Shown piece after piece: positions 12,401 to 24,776 of a stretch of 64,000 nucleotides of DNA. The stretch is from contig ML210147.1 of the NCBI GenBank assembly GCA_004369085.1, positions 682,001 through 746,000 of the forward strand. Reading direction: 5' to 3'. The translations under genes and the position numbers were made by a program. The notes beneath the pieces are model-generated. The model saw nothing but the letters and a program-made list of their open reading frames with translations. It ran no database searches and had not been told where the DNA came from. Source of the stretch: Coprinopsis marcescibilis. Lineage: Eukaryota > Basidiomycota > Agaricomycetes > Agaricales > Psathyrellaceae. The first letter of the stretch is position 1; every line of letters starts with the position of its first letter.

Positions 12401-13061
12401 CCTGGTTCATTATTCTCTAACCGAATTCTTTTCTCCTCGGTTAGTTTTATCCGCAAAACGACAGCCAGAGCAAAGAAGTCCCCGGATTAGATATTTCGTC
12501 CTTTCTTGGATCCTGATCATACTCGCGGCGGTATGGAACACTCGCAGTACTCGGCTCGGAAGCATAAATTCCCATGCACTCCCCTCCCTAGCGAATTATT
12601 CGGATTCGGTGTTCACCGCGGAGGAAACAGTTACAACAGTCGTATCCACAACGACTGTCACGGCCACGACTACGATGACAGCTACAACACAGGCTCCAGC
12701 CACGTATTGTCGAAAGACTGAAGATTCTCAGACCCAGATTTCGCCATCTTACTTCCCTGCACCTTCCTCGGAACCAGCTTCAGAAGAACATAGAACGCTG
12801 TCTGCCCCGACACAGGCAAAGGCAGATACACATCCACACTCCGAAGATCCACAGCCTTCTACGACCCTGTCGGTTACTCCGATGTCCTCCTTGAGCCACG
12901 CCTGGCACACAATCTACTCTGGCTTCGAAATTCCTTGGATAAACCGGGACTTTGCCGAAAGTATCGATGTCAAAACCAAATACGAGGCAGTGAAGCAAGG
13001 TGTTGCGGTACTGTGGAGGTACATGCGGACGATATATCATTACCCATTGGAAGCCCCTTAA
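9494..13061 (+). CDS. Uncharacterised large protein with C-terminal membrane anchor
   Basis: I do not recognise this protein. Five exons (9494-9727, 9780-9834, 9890-10350, 10404-12285, 12337-13061) close to 1118 residues. The fourth intron (12286-12336, 51 nt) is a multiple of three without a stop, so retention would stay in frame. The N-terminus is Ser/Thr/Pro-rich, the middle has a basic/acidic part (RIRIRWAAPSK, HIHGINGRDGRRR), then a long Ser/Pro-rich linker and what look like beta-rich domains, e.g. SIPITIHLNMNDLV and KNVFTFTISGTIVV around 11360-11450. Near the C-terminus IRYFVLSWILIILAAVW (about 12490-12540) is a single hydrophobic helix, followed by a Thr-rich segment and a tail of about 150 residues. 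There is no signal peptide. An anchored scaffold is possible, but no function can be assigned. It lies head-to-tail between RPA1 and STE23. Confidence 0.72.
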
Positions 13062-13372
13062 ACGCCTTCCGTCGCCAAAAATGCCTCATCGATATCCTTT
13101 GCGGATCATATCTAAACATAACATATTTTCAAGATTTACTCCCGACTTGCCCTACCATAATGACTTGTTTCTTCTCGCTGCGAATGTGTTGTATAGGTTA
13201 TTTGCTCTCCATCAGCAAATGTAATTAAATCTATTTGGCTTGGAAAACAGTTGGTCGCGCGGAAACCGAGACGGCGCGACCATGACCGTTACGGTACCCT
13301 CCTTGTTCTTTTGAACCACCATCATCATCAATTTCCTTTTTGGTCTGCAGGGCTGTTTAAAGTCTTATATGT
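13062..13372. other. Intergenic before STE23
   Basis: 311 bp. It includes a run of cat/cac (13318-13331) and GC-rich cgcgcgg/ggcgcgac segments at 13256-13280. No gene seen. Confidence 0.4.
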
Positions 13373-16300
13373 ATGCAGAGTCTCTTCCTCTACCGATCCC
13401 AATCACTACGCCTTCTTTCATATCGTCGGTCCCTAGGTCGATCCTTGATTTATACAATCCGCACAAGACCCATGACAACTGGCCCAGGAAAAGATTGGTT
13501 ACGTGTCGTTCCCGACCAGAACACCCCACCTTACTGGGTGTTCAGCCTTCCATTGCAGAAATCGGAGAGAGATGAGCGCGAATATCGACTTATCCAGCTG
13601 GATAATGGGCTGAAGGTCGTCCTTATCCACGACGCAGAGGCAGACAAAGCCGCTGCCAGTTTGGATGTTGGCGTTGGTCACTTGTCCGATCCTGTAAGTA
13701 CTTTGCTTCACCGATAAGATACAATGTAACTCACCGGCCTTGAAGGACGATATGCCAGGATTGGCCCATTTCTGCGAACATCTACTATTCATGGTATTGC
13801 CAGCACAATCGCGGTCGAAATTGATCCTGACATTACTTCTAGGGCACAGAACAATTTCCTCGCGAAAACGAGTACTCTGAGGTCAGTTCTTAGTTATGGT
13901 TCAGTCATTTATTGTTCTCATCGAGCTGTTGCAGTATCTGGCAAAGAACAACGGCAGTTCCAATGCATACACCGCGACCACAAACACCAACTATTATTTC
14001 AATGTTGCCACTACCGCGCTCCCTGGCGCTTTAGAGCGCTTTTCTGGGTTCTTCCACTCCCCTCTCTTTGCTCCCAGCTGCACCTCCAGGGAGCTCAATG
14101 CGGTTGACTCCGAACACAAGAAGAACCACCAGATGGACATGTGGCGTATTTTCCAGTTGAACAAGCATTTGAGCATGCCGGGTCATGTTTGGTCGAAATT
14201 CGGGAGTGGGAACCGGGACAGTTTGACAAAGGCTGCAAGGGAGTTGAAGGCGCGAGGCAAGCTCAGCGATGGAAAAGAGAGCCTGCAGCCGTCGCCTGTT
14301 CCTTCGCGCATACCATCGCCAGCGCCGTCTATTGCCTCAAGTACAAGTGACAGTGACGCCGACGGCGGTGCTGTCGGCAGAGAAACTAGACGGCGCCTTG
14401 TGGAGTGGTGGGCCAAGGAATACTGCGCTAGTCGCATGAATTTATGCGTTGTTGGAAAAGGCGAGCACCTGTGTTTCTTCGTCCTCTAACTTGCTGACTT
14501 GGAATATAGAATCTCTTGATGATCTATCCTCATTGGTGTCCACCCTTTTCAGCCCAATCGTCAATCGCGGCCGTGAATCTCTGCCCACGTTCGACGAACA
14601 CCCCTTTGGTGAGAAGGAGAAAGGGGTAAGAGCTTCCATCTGTCACTCTACTTTTCTGCTAACAAATCTGCACAGACCGTGGTGGCCGTTCAGACCGTTA
14701 TGTCCTTCCATGCTCTGGAAATATCCTTTCCCCTTGAATACCAACCTCCGAACTGGCGCTTCAAGCCAGGGAACTTCCTGGCACATTTCATCGGTCACGA
14801 GGGTCCGGGATCCCTGCATTCCTACTTGAAGAACAAGCACTGGATTACGTCGCTGAATTCGGGTCCACAAAGCCTGGCAAGGGGGTTTGCGATGTTCAAG
14901 GTGACCATACATTTGACGGAAGAAGGGATTAGTAAGTACTGTCAGCGAGCTTTCCAGATGACCTGATTTTCATTTCTGCCAGAAAACTACAATGATGTGG
15001 TCCTTGCGTGCTTCCACTACATCTCTCTTTTACGCTCAAGCGGACTGCAGAAGTTTGCACAACACGAGATCTCCCTTTTGAACCAAATCCAATTCCGCTT
15101 CTCCGAGAAGCGCAAGCCGGATGAGTACGCTTCTTGGGTGTCGGAACACATGTCGTGGCCTGTGCCACCAGAGTTGCTCATCGCGGCCCCGAAGTTGACC
15201 TGGGACTGGGACGAAGCTGGTTCAGCAGAACGCAAACTTCGGGAGTATCTAGACTCTTTCCAGATAACTGAGGGGCGTGTCGTGCTAATGGCCAAGAAAG
15301 AGGTTCATGAAAAACTCTTTCCCGGGGTCGAATGGTCACAGGAACCATGGTATGGCACGCAGTACAACGTCAGCCGGTGGGAACCCGACGTTATTGAATC
15401 AGTAAGCATTTGTTTGTATTTTTGTGTTATTGCTGACACTTCTATAAAGGCACGCGGACCCAATCCCCTCACGGAACTGTACCTCCCGAGTCCCAATGAA
15501 TTTATTCCAACCAATCTCGATGTTGACAAGCGCGATGTTTCGGAAGTAAGTCCAATTTGCTTTAGTCCCTCATACAGTCTTAACATATAGCTCAAACGTG
15601 ATAGCCATTGAAACGACCTCAGTTGATCCGAGAAACACCTTTATCTACTCTGTGGCACAAGAAGGATGATAGATTCTGGGTTCCCAAAGCACATGTCATG
15701 ATTGATATTCGCAGGTCCGTAAACCTAGGCAGATCGGCGTCAATATTGACTGAAATTGAATGGATACAGCCCCGTGGTGAATGCAACTGCGCGATCGGCC
15801 GTACTCACAAGGTAAGCACTGAGTATATGGCCTTCTACGGAACAAAGTGAACCCAAACGATCGTATAGGCTTTTTGCAGATCTCGTAAACGATTCGATGA
15901 CTGAGTTTGTCTACGATGCGGATCTAGCAGGCCTCTCATACAAGCTGTTCTCGCATAGCACTGGCATTTACATCTCGGTCAATGGCTATAACGATAAGAT
16001 TCCCATCCTCGTCAAACACATACTGCAGAACCTCAAGAGCCTTAAGATCAATTCTGGTCGATTAGACGCACTGAAGGAGGAGGTAAGAGCCGCCGAGATC
16101 TGATGTGCCAATTTGTACTCAATCCCCCTCAGAGCCAACGTGAATGGAGAAATTTCTTCTTTGGTCAATCGTATTCGCTTGCCGATTACTTCGCCCGTTA
16201 TCTCATGACTGAACGACAATGGACCATAGAAGAAAAACTCAAAGAGATTGCCTGTGAGTCTTTACTGAACCTAGCGATAGGCTTTACTTAACAACGTTTT

Positions 16301-17583
16301 CAGCGATCACGGAAGAGGAAATATACGCACACATACATCGCCTCCTCAAGCAATCAAATCTTAGAATTCTGGTCGCAGGAAACATTTACAAAGACGTACG
16401 ACCCGTGTATGCGGCTGCGCTCCGCGATTTCTTACGAATTTCTATAGGAGGCAATCAAGATCGCGGAGATGGCTGAAGAAGGCCTTGAAGCGACTCCATC
16501 GCAAGAATTGACCGATAAATCATTACTGCTTCCAGAAGGTAAAATCTGTGGCATTTTCAAGGGTTCCGACGGCAAATTGACACTGTTCTTAGGATCAGAC
16601 AATATCTGGGCCAGTCCTATCGTCAACCCGAACCAACCAAATTCGGCGTTAACCTACTTTGTGCATTTGGCACCCATCTCCAACCCCAGACTTCGTGTCA
16701 CATCTTCCTTGCTCGTCCAAATCCTCACCGAACCGGCCTTTAATGTTCTTCGCACTCGAGAGCAACTCGGATACATTGTCTCTTGCACAGCTTGGACTTT
16801 GGCAGGCTCCAGTGAGAAAGGTATCCGGATTGTCGTACAGAGCGAAAGATACCCATCGTATCTGGAGGGACGTGTGGAGGAATTCCTGAACGAGATGAAA
16901 GAGAAACTGGAAAGCATGGATGCCACCGAGTTTGAAGAACAAAAGAAGAGTTTGGAGAAGAAGTGGCTGGAGGTAGACAAGAATCTCAACGACGAAGTAT
17001 CCAGGTTCATCTCGCATGTCAATAGCGGACAATGGGACTTCTTGAGAAGTAAGAGGCTTTACTATCCCGTGCATGTAGCTTAAGCTGACAAATTTGGACA
17101 GACGAAAACGATGCCCATCTGCTACAGGAAATCACACGAGAGGACGTCCTCGACATGTTCCTTTCTAAAGTCCATCCATCTTCGAAGACACGTTCAAAAT
17201 TGTCAGTGCAGATGGTCTCGCAGAAAGCTCATCCGCCCAAAGTCTCCGACGATGCTGCGCGGTTGTTTGAACTGGAGCTTGCATCAAAGCTTCCTGATGT
17301 CGACGCTAAGGGCTGGAGAGGGAAGTTTGAAGATGCCCCGACGGTCCACGAATTCGTAAAGCATTGGGTTGGTGTCTTAGGAGAGTCAGAAGATACTAAA
17401 TCCATTCTTTCGAAGATTCCAGAGCTTATGGAGAAATACCCAGCCGAAGGAGCAAAGCAGGATTATTCCAAGCCCTCTGCAACTTACGTCAAGGATATCC
17501 TGAGTTTCAAAGCCGGCCTTACCGTATCGGAGCCTTGTGGGCCCCTGGTGCAGTGGAACGACCTCCCAACTTCCAAGTTCTAG
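13373..17583 (+). CDS. STE23: Insulysin-family (M16A) zinc metalloprotease, STE23/IDE type
   Basis: Cleaves short peptides; the yeast homologue trims a-factor pheromone precursor and the animal homologue is insulin-degrading enzyme. It is built from many exons, with an estimated length of about 1100 residues. The inverted zinc motif HFCEH (in GLAHFCEHLLFMG) is restored by splicing near 13760-13800. The third ligand lies in ELNAVDSEHKKN, and the usual NAYTATTNTNYYF follows HFCEH. The C-terminal half has REQLGYIVSC and the terminal domain with VHPSS. An insertion of about 45 residues rich in Ser/Pro/Asp (about 14260-14390) interrupts the N-terminal catalytic domain. The upstream ATG gives an Arg-rich leader (MQSLFLYRSQSLRLLSYRRS); a second ATG (MTTGPGKDW, 13472) would give a cytosolic form. 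The intron 14461-14509 uses a GC donor. Convergent with CKS1. Confidence 0.93.
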
Positions 17584-17806
17584 GAAACGATCTTTTATAT
17601 TACTATGTAGTTTCCTGTGCGTTAGGGGTAATGATACAGTGTGAATTGATGAATGATTGGTTGATTGAATCGACCCTGAACCCAATAATAAAGGATTAAT
17701 AAAACAATTGAAGCGGGATGTACGAACTATTTACAAGCGGATCCGTCCCCGATATGAATTCCTTGAATGAATGAAAGCGACAACCACTTATCATGCATCT
17801 GTTCCC

Positions 17807-18282
17807 TCATTTTCGACGCGGTCCACCCCGGATACCTGCAGGTGGTTGTGAGGGAGGAACATAGTTTTTGGCACGTCGGAAAAGCAAGACGTGGGGCTCA
17901 GGTGCTGAAGAATTGTCAGTCTCGCGGGATTCGATGCGCAGAAGAGGTTCTTACCATGAACTTCATAATGCTCCCAACCCAGACTTTGGGTGATACCGAT
18001 CCCTCTCCACTCGTGCTCCGCCAAAAGTCGCAGCGTTCCTGTGTCGTCTTGATTAAAGTATTCCTTTGGCACCATCTTCAGGAGCTGCTTTGGCAGGATG
18101 ACATGTCTGTATTCGAATTCATCGTCTGAATATCGATCAGAGTAGTGGATCCTACGTGAGAAATGTGAATCAGAATCGTTGACCACGGAAGAGGTTCTAC
18201 CGTACTTCTCGATGTATTCTTCCAGTTTGCGGGACATTTCCTCTTGTTTGGCGGACTGAGCAGCAGTTTGGCCACTTTCCAT
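17807..18282 (-). CDS. CKS1: Cyclin-dependent kinase regulatory subunit CKS1
   Basis: Small adaptor that binds CDK and phosphorylated substrates. Exon 18282-17955 and exon 17904-17807 give 141 residues if nothing else is spliced. Seen: [47 protein letters not shown] and, after the intron, [10 protein letters not shown]. All CKS anion-pocket and beta-hinge residues are present. Before IHYSDRY the unspliced frame carries 18 residues (GRTSSVV...HFSRR region) not typical of CKS. A 54-nt segment bounded by gtacgg and cgtag would splice in phase to read EKIHYSDRY and leave 123 residues, so I favour an extra 3n intron there. The C-terminal extension after LLFRR is Pro/Gly/Arg-rich. Divergent from MER3, convergent with STE23. 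Confidence 0.93.
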
Positions 18283-18430
18283 GGACAATGTAATTAGTGG
18301 AGAGGTAGGTACGCTCGACGTTGGAGAGATAGGCAATGTCCAGGATACAGTACAAGTCGGAGACAAGTTCAACTAAACAAGGCTATAATTGACGCGCCGA
18401 CGACCATCATCTGCTGCACTGCAAAATGCG

Positions 18431-18460
18431 AGTCACGTGCTAGTAAACACAGAAACGCGT
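18431..18460. promoter_or_regulatory. Cell-cycle-type elements in the CKS1/MER3 shared promoter
   Basis: Within 30 bp lie CACGTG (about 18434), a forkhead-type GTAAACA (18443-18449) and an MCB-like ACGCGT (18455-18460). They sit in the 235-bp gap between two divergent genes, one cell-cycle and one meiotic. The motifs are seen; regulation by bHLH, forkhead and MBF factors is inferred. Confidence 0.4.
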
Positions 18461-18517
18461 CCAAATCCTGATTCCTGATTCTAGGCGCCAGCCTCTTGTC
18501 TTCAACGACCAAACTCA

Positions 18518-21500
18518 ATGCACCCATTTAGCCACGGTCGTCTGTCCCGTTTCTCTGGGTCCAATAGGCTCCCTTTACTGCGGCATTCGAATCCTCCGAC
18601 AGCATCTCCAACCATAAATGACTATGGAGAGCCGTACGATGAACTGGATGACGAGATTGGCAAGTAAATGCGCTTGAAATATGAGATTCTCTGACATTCT
18701 CGTAGTCGATGCATCATCGCCCTATTCTTATGACCAAGTTGTCCGTTCCGAATATCAGGAATATCAGGACGATGAACAGTTTGACTCTAATCTTACGACT
18801 GCCGCTCAAAGTTGGACAGGACCTCACCACGCTGGCTGGCCTAGCGGCATTTCAGGAGAGCATCCTGGGCAAGTGCCTGGTGATGATGCATACACTGACT
18901 CCCCAACAATTGGAGCCTTTGGTAGGATTAAGAAATGCTGGCTTCCCGAACCTTGGTTTCCATTCTCATTTTTTCTCGATGCTTAGATGCATGTGGCCAA
19001 TGGCGTTCGTCTCGAACGGTTCACCAACACCCACGGACGGCTCTTACTCTGCCCTCTGATGTACAGGGGCAGGGTAGCCTCACGCAGATTCAGAGTCCTC
19101 CCGAGCGAGAAATCAGACGCGTGGTTTTGAAACCGATCTCTATGCTTCGTGAGAAGCTCTATAAACTTTCTCTGCGCACTCCTGACATTGTGTCGCTCGC
19201 AGCCGACATATACCGCGGTGTTTTCAATAAATTCGGCTCCTTCAACGCTGTCCAGTCTGCTTGTTTCGACCATGTATGCTAACCTTGAACGGTTGCAACG
19301 AAATGCTAACTGCTTATCACTTTAGCTGGTGAAAACCGATCAAAATCTGGTTAAGCGCACCGACTATGCAGTATGTGAGCTGACCTAAACGGAAATTGTA
19401 GGTTGTCAGCGGTAGGTTCTCGTTGTTCAGGTTGTGGTATTGCGCACTGCAATTACAACATGACTAGCACCCACTGGAAGCGGTAAAACGGTGCTGTTCG
19501 AGTTGGCCATCATACGCCTCCACACTTTGAACAAATCCGTGTCGAACCCCACCAAATGCGTCTATGTTGCCCCTACCAAGGTTGTTTCAATTCTTTCGTG
19601 GCGACTGATGGTTCTCAAAGCCAAACAAGGCGTTGTGCACAGAAAAGTTTAACGAATGGACAACAAAGTTCGAGCCTATTGGCCTAAAATGTATTTTTCT
19701 GACGCAGCTTCGATACGCAAATTCACGTCTGACGGAGGCTTAGGCTGCGAGCTCACCGGTGATACGGCGGGCTTCGGTCAAGACATTTGGGGTCAAGCTA
19801 AGAGTGCATCGATAATGTATGTCCGCCTTGCAGATTTCGTCGCCATACAAGAACCTGACCTTGGTCCCCAGCATTACTACAGTTAGTGTAACCGATGACA
19901 CGTCTAATATATGCGGTTGATCCACTCACCTACAGGGAGAAAAGTGGGACAGTCTCACACGAAATTGGTGGGTATCTAATTGTTCTTCCTCATGAGTTCA
20001 TCCTGATGAACATTGGCTCGGTTAGGAGTGACCACGAACGCATATTATCACTCGTGCACCTTTTTCTTGTGGATGAAGTCGGTGTGCCTCGATTAACAGG
20101 AAAGTATATTGACTGACCACTTGTTCAAGGTACATGTGTTGGGAGAAACCAGGGGAAGTACCCTTGAAGTAGTCGTTTCTCGCATGAAAATGCGGGGATC
20201 CGGAACGCGATTCGTATTGGTCTCTGCGACCGTCCCAAACATTGACGACATTGCATGCTGGATCGGTAACTCTCAAAATTCAGGGCCGGCCATAACTTTG
20301 AAGGTAGGTATCTTTTTTTCTGGATGTCAAGGTCAAAGTTGATTGAGCCAACGAATCCTTCCGCCAGTTCGGGGAAGAGTATCGTCCCTGCAAATTGACT
20401 AGACATGTCGTAGGGTTTGGTCGGCGAAGAGAACAAAATACCTTTCAATTTGTAAAGATCCTTGATGCTAAGTTATTTGGCGTTATCCAGAAATACTCCG
20501 CTGGCAAGCCTATCCTTGTGTTTGTGGCCACTCGTAAAGGTGCGTCCGTCCGTTGTAGTAGGCGTTTCGAATGTGTGCTGACAGAATGACAGGCGTTTTT
20601 GCTACTGCGGAACAATTGATGAAGGAATACAAAGAATGCGAAAATAAGCGACTGCCAGTCCCTTGGACACATCCCTCAAGGTCTGCTTTGACATGCGATG
20701 CTCTACGAAAGGCAATGACATTTTCGTATCAGGATCGATGTAGCATTCTATGATAAGAAACTTTCAGGTTCTTTTAATGCTGACTGTTCAGCTTCACGCT
20801 TAACAATAACACTCGGTAGAGTTTGGCTCCTACGGGATAGGCGTGCACCATGCTGGCCTTACCATGGAGGACCGCCGATCTACTGAACAATTGTACATCC
20901 AGAAGCAAATCAGGATCTTAGTAGCAACATCGGTACGTGGACTTTCTCCAAGCCCAGCGCATTCACTGACTCTTACTCTTGTCATATAGACCTTGGCTGT
21001 TGGAGTCAATCTACGTCAGTTCTGTTGTACCCCTCACAGAGAGAGAGCAACGTTTGACACCTTGCAGCTGCTCATTTAGTGATTGTCAAGGGTGTTCAAA
21101 CCTTTCAAAACGGCGCGGAAGTCGAGTACTCCGACCTGGATATCACTCAGATGCTTGGAAGGGCGGTATGCTACCACTTCTTCTGTATACATTATATACG
21201 CTCACTCTGAAGATGCAGGGGAGACCGCAATTCGGTATAACATGCTTTGCTGGATCAAGATGGATCTAAATATAATGCTGACTCCCTACCCAGACACAGA
21301 AGGTACAGCGGTCGTCATGTGCGAAAGCGAGCTCGTACCCAAGTACGAGGCATTCTCGCAAGGAACGTCCATTCTGGAAAGCTCCTTGCATCGCAATCTT
21401 GCAGAACACATTAATTCTGAAATTGGTCTCGGCACAATAACCAGCATGGATACCGCTAAAACGTGGCTACGGCAGTCCTTTTTGTTTCAGAGACTTCGAC

Positions 21501-24500
21501 AAAATCCCTCATACTATGCACTGGGAGACGATGATGCACAGGTGACATGGCAGGAGCGAATAGATAATGTGGTGTCGAAGAGTGTGAATCAACTGAAAAA
21601 GAACCAACTCGTTCAATGCAAAACAGGAACAGAACACGATTCACTGATATCGACAGAGTACGGTGAGATTATGAGCAAGGTGCGTAGCCTTTCTTTGATG
21701 GGATTGCATTCGTTGACAGAAATCTGTCTAGTTTTACATCCGCCAAAACACTGTGAGATTTCAGAGGGCAATTCTATCCATTTACTGAGCAACGTTGGTA
21801 GATGGTGGATATCCTCACTTCGTCTAAAAACGCGTCCTTGCGTGATCTGGTATGCGCATCGGGGCTCTCTAGTTTTGGGTTTCTAAGCACTGATCTTTTC
21901 TCTATGAGTTGGAGTTGATTTCGAAGGCTGAGGAGTACGAAATCTACATGCAGCTAGCTTACTGCTCTCTGACTACGCACCTTAGATTTACAGACTCCAA
22001 ACCAAGAGCATCAGAGAAATCGGTGCGTAATCATTTGGCTTCGAGTTTTGTTGACCCATTCTTCAAATTCGGGAAAATAGATTTGTAACATTTTGAGGAA
22101 ACACCGCGACATTCGGTTCGAGGTCAAGAAAGTGGATAGTGCTGCAGACAAGGTCTTTGTATTAGTTCAGGTTATGTCTGCTCATCACCCCGTTGGTTAT
22201 GGTCCTGACCATCAGTTGAAAGGCGGTTCTAGGCGGAATATCTTTGAATGCGCCAGAGTATAGCGGATCTGACGTTCAATTGTCCCTAGAAGCGTTCTCG
22301 GTCTTCAAACATGTCGACAGAATAGCGAGAGGTTTGTGCATTGCATCTAAGGCTGGAAATATAATTAAGGTCCCTATAGCGATTGTGGAGGTTGCCACCG
22401 CGCGCAAGTACGGGCGACAAGTTAAGGATGGCCTCGAACTGTAAGTATGATATTCTGGGTCGCCGCTGCTCACCGTGAACAACATTGCTACAGTGTCCGT
22501 TGTTTGTCTGCTAAGGCTTGGGAAGACCGACCAATAGTACTGAGGCAAATCGATCAGCTCGGGGAGAAATCGTAAGTGAAACAACTGCATTAAAATGGTT
22601 ATCGGTCGGGTAACGGGCGAATATAGGATCAAGGTAACGCTTTTTTACGCGCTATATGCACTCAATTGCACGAAAGAGCAGGTCCTCGCTGAGAATGGCG
22701 TCACCACACTGGATCAGCTAAGGTTGCAAAGTCCCCTCCGTCTTGAAGCGGTGAGTCACACACTACCATCAGATATATGCTGGCGATAACACAGACACAA
22801 GCTTTTGAACAGGAGGCCTGGGTTCGGATATGACCTATTGGCCTCAGTTGATTCCATCCCGCGATATGAGCTCTCCGTCAAAGAACTCGAGGTGAACTCT
22901 GATAGCTCGAACGGTTGTGTCGAACTCGATCTATCCATTGGCTGTGGACTTGCCAACAATGAGGCATATACGAAAGCCAAACAAAAGAAACCCAAACGCC
23001 GGACATTTGACATGACTTCCATCTTGACTGTTACTTCGGACTGGGAGTTTATTGACTTTAGGCGTATCCAGTATGTTAGCCTTGTGACTTAATATTCTAT
23101 CTGACACTGTTTCAGGACCAAAGCGCTGAAAGAACGCAAGACCTTTACCGCCCATACGACATTGACAAAGCCAAGTCAATCCGTGTTCGTTTATATATCT
23201 TCGGTATTTTGTTTGCTTCAAGATCGGTTCTTCTGCTGACGGGCATCCAGGACAACTTTGCTGGGACATGCAAACAAGAGCGATACAAGCCCGATGTAAC
23301 CCCTGGCACTTTTCGAGTGCCCGTTACGAAGCCTTGTACGGCCATTGTAAGAATCCACATGGCACTGCCACCCTGATTTCGTCTAACTGCCAATACAGGA
23401 GTTGGATCTGGAAGGTCTCGAAGACGACCCTGACTTCTGGAAAATGACCATCGACGATGAAAACGAAGAAGAAACGGAAGAACTAGATGTAGCGCAGAAG
23501 AAAGGTGCGAGGTCTGGATTGACCCGAAGCCTTGCTAACGCTCGTTATCACCAGAACCTGCACCAGGACAATCTCGCGTCCCGATAAGTCCTGCGATAGA
23601 CCTGGCTTCACAAGTGCGAAAGCTTCCAAACGGATCGTATGAGTAAGTGAACCACAGTCGCATTTCAAGCGCCCTAATAGTGGTTATAGATGCAATCACC
23701 CGTGCAAGGATAAAACAAGCTGCCGTCACTTCTGGTGAGCTATTACGCATATACCTGCATTGAATGGTATTAAAGCTACCAATCATCGTTCAGCTGTCAA
23801 AATGGCTTGCCAAAACCACCTAAAACACCCAATCTTCCTAAGCCTTCTAAAGGGAAAGAAGGTACATTCAACTCGGCAGCGTCGGATCCCAAACCTCGAA
23901 AGACTGTTTCCAAAGTCCAGCGTTTACACGCAGCTAAAGACCAGGTTGCGATCAGGAATGACAAGAAAATGGAGGACCTGCAGCGAATGCACGATGGTGC
24001 GAACGTAGCTGAGCGATTGCAGCTTCCCAAAGGCCAGCGGGTAAAGATAGAATCACCACCGAAGAGCATCCGCGCAAAGGAGAAAGCGAAACGAGGCAAA
24101 CCGAACTTCGAGCTGACCTTTTCGGAAATAGGGAAATCGAGTGAGATGAATGAAATATGTTTCCCCTCGCTAGAGGAGCTCGACGACGAAGACCTCCCCC
24201 TGTGTGCCCTCGACCCGATACCGGCGAAGAATGTCAGTAGTCCTATTGGACGCCCCGGAAAGCGATCCATTTCCGTCAGCAGCACTGATAGCGATATGCC
24301 TGTTGTTGTCGAGGTCAAGCGCACAAAGTTTGACTGGGATGAGGTTTGTTGTCCGTGCGAGCCTGAAAACACCTGCGCTCATTTCGAGTCCGTTAGCGTC
24401 CAATCCATTCCAGAGAACCGACCCCAGGGCTCTTTTTGCCAGAAAGCAACGATGAAGTTATAACGTCCAACAGACCCGAAGATGACGATGACGAAATGTT

Positions 24501-24714
24501 CTTTTCTTTGGACTTTTGCCGCAGTGCGACAGAATGCCAATTGCCGGACGCTGAACCTGTACCGACGGCAGAAACGGTTGTAGAACGTCCCATCACTCCA
24601 CTACAGAGCCATGGCGAAAAAGTGGAAGAAATAGCGGAAGAAGGGGGCGCTTGGAATGACATGTTGGAAGAATTCGAGGGATGGCTTGCAAGTGGGGATG
24701 TCATAATAGTTTGA
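18518..24714 (+). CDS. MER3: Meiotic ATP-dependent DNA helicase MER3/HFM1
   Basis: Ski2-like helicase that promotes crossover formation in meiosis. The N-terminus (MHPFSHGRLSRF) is joined through an apparent GC-AG intron (18660-18705) to VDASSPYSYDQ. Helicase motifs are seen in order, each rejoined across short introns: APTGSGKTVLFELA (Walker A), CVYVAPTKALC, VDEVHVLGETRG (DEVH box), VLVSATVPNID, KPILVFVATRKG, VHHAGLTMEDRR, LVATSTLAVGVNL, QMLGRAGRPQFD. A winged-helix and Sec63-like region follows (SLEAFSVFKHVDRI, KAWEDRPIVLRQI). Near 23690 CNHPCKDKTSCRH is the zinc-binding motif typical of MER3/HFM1 and absent from Brr2 or Ski2. The tail (23800-24714) is long, acidic and disordered. About 30 exons, so exact boundaries remain approximate. 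Convergent with TIM54, 62 bp apart. Confidence 0.92.
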
Positions 24715-24776
24715 TCATATTAAATTAGCAGTATAGTACGTGCTGTCTAGAGTGGTGGATGTGGACAGGATGCAGA

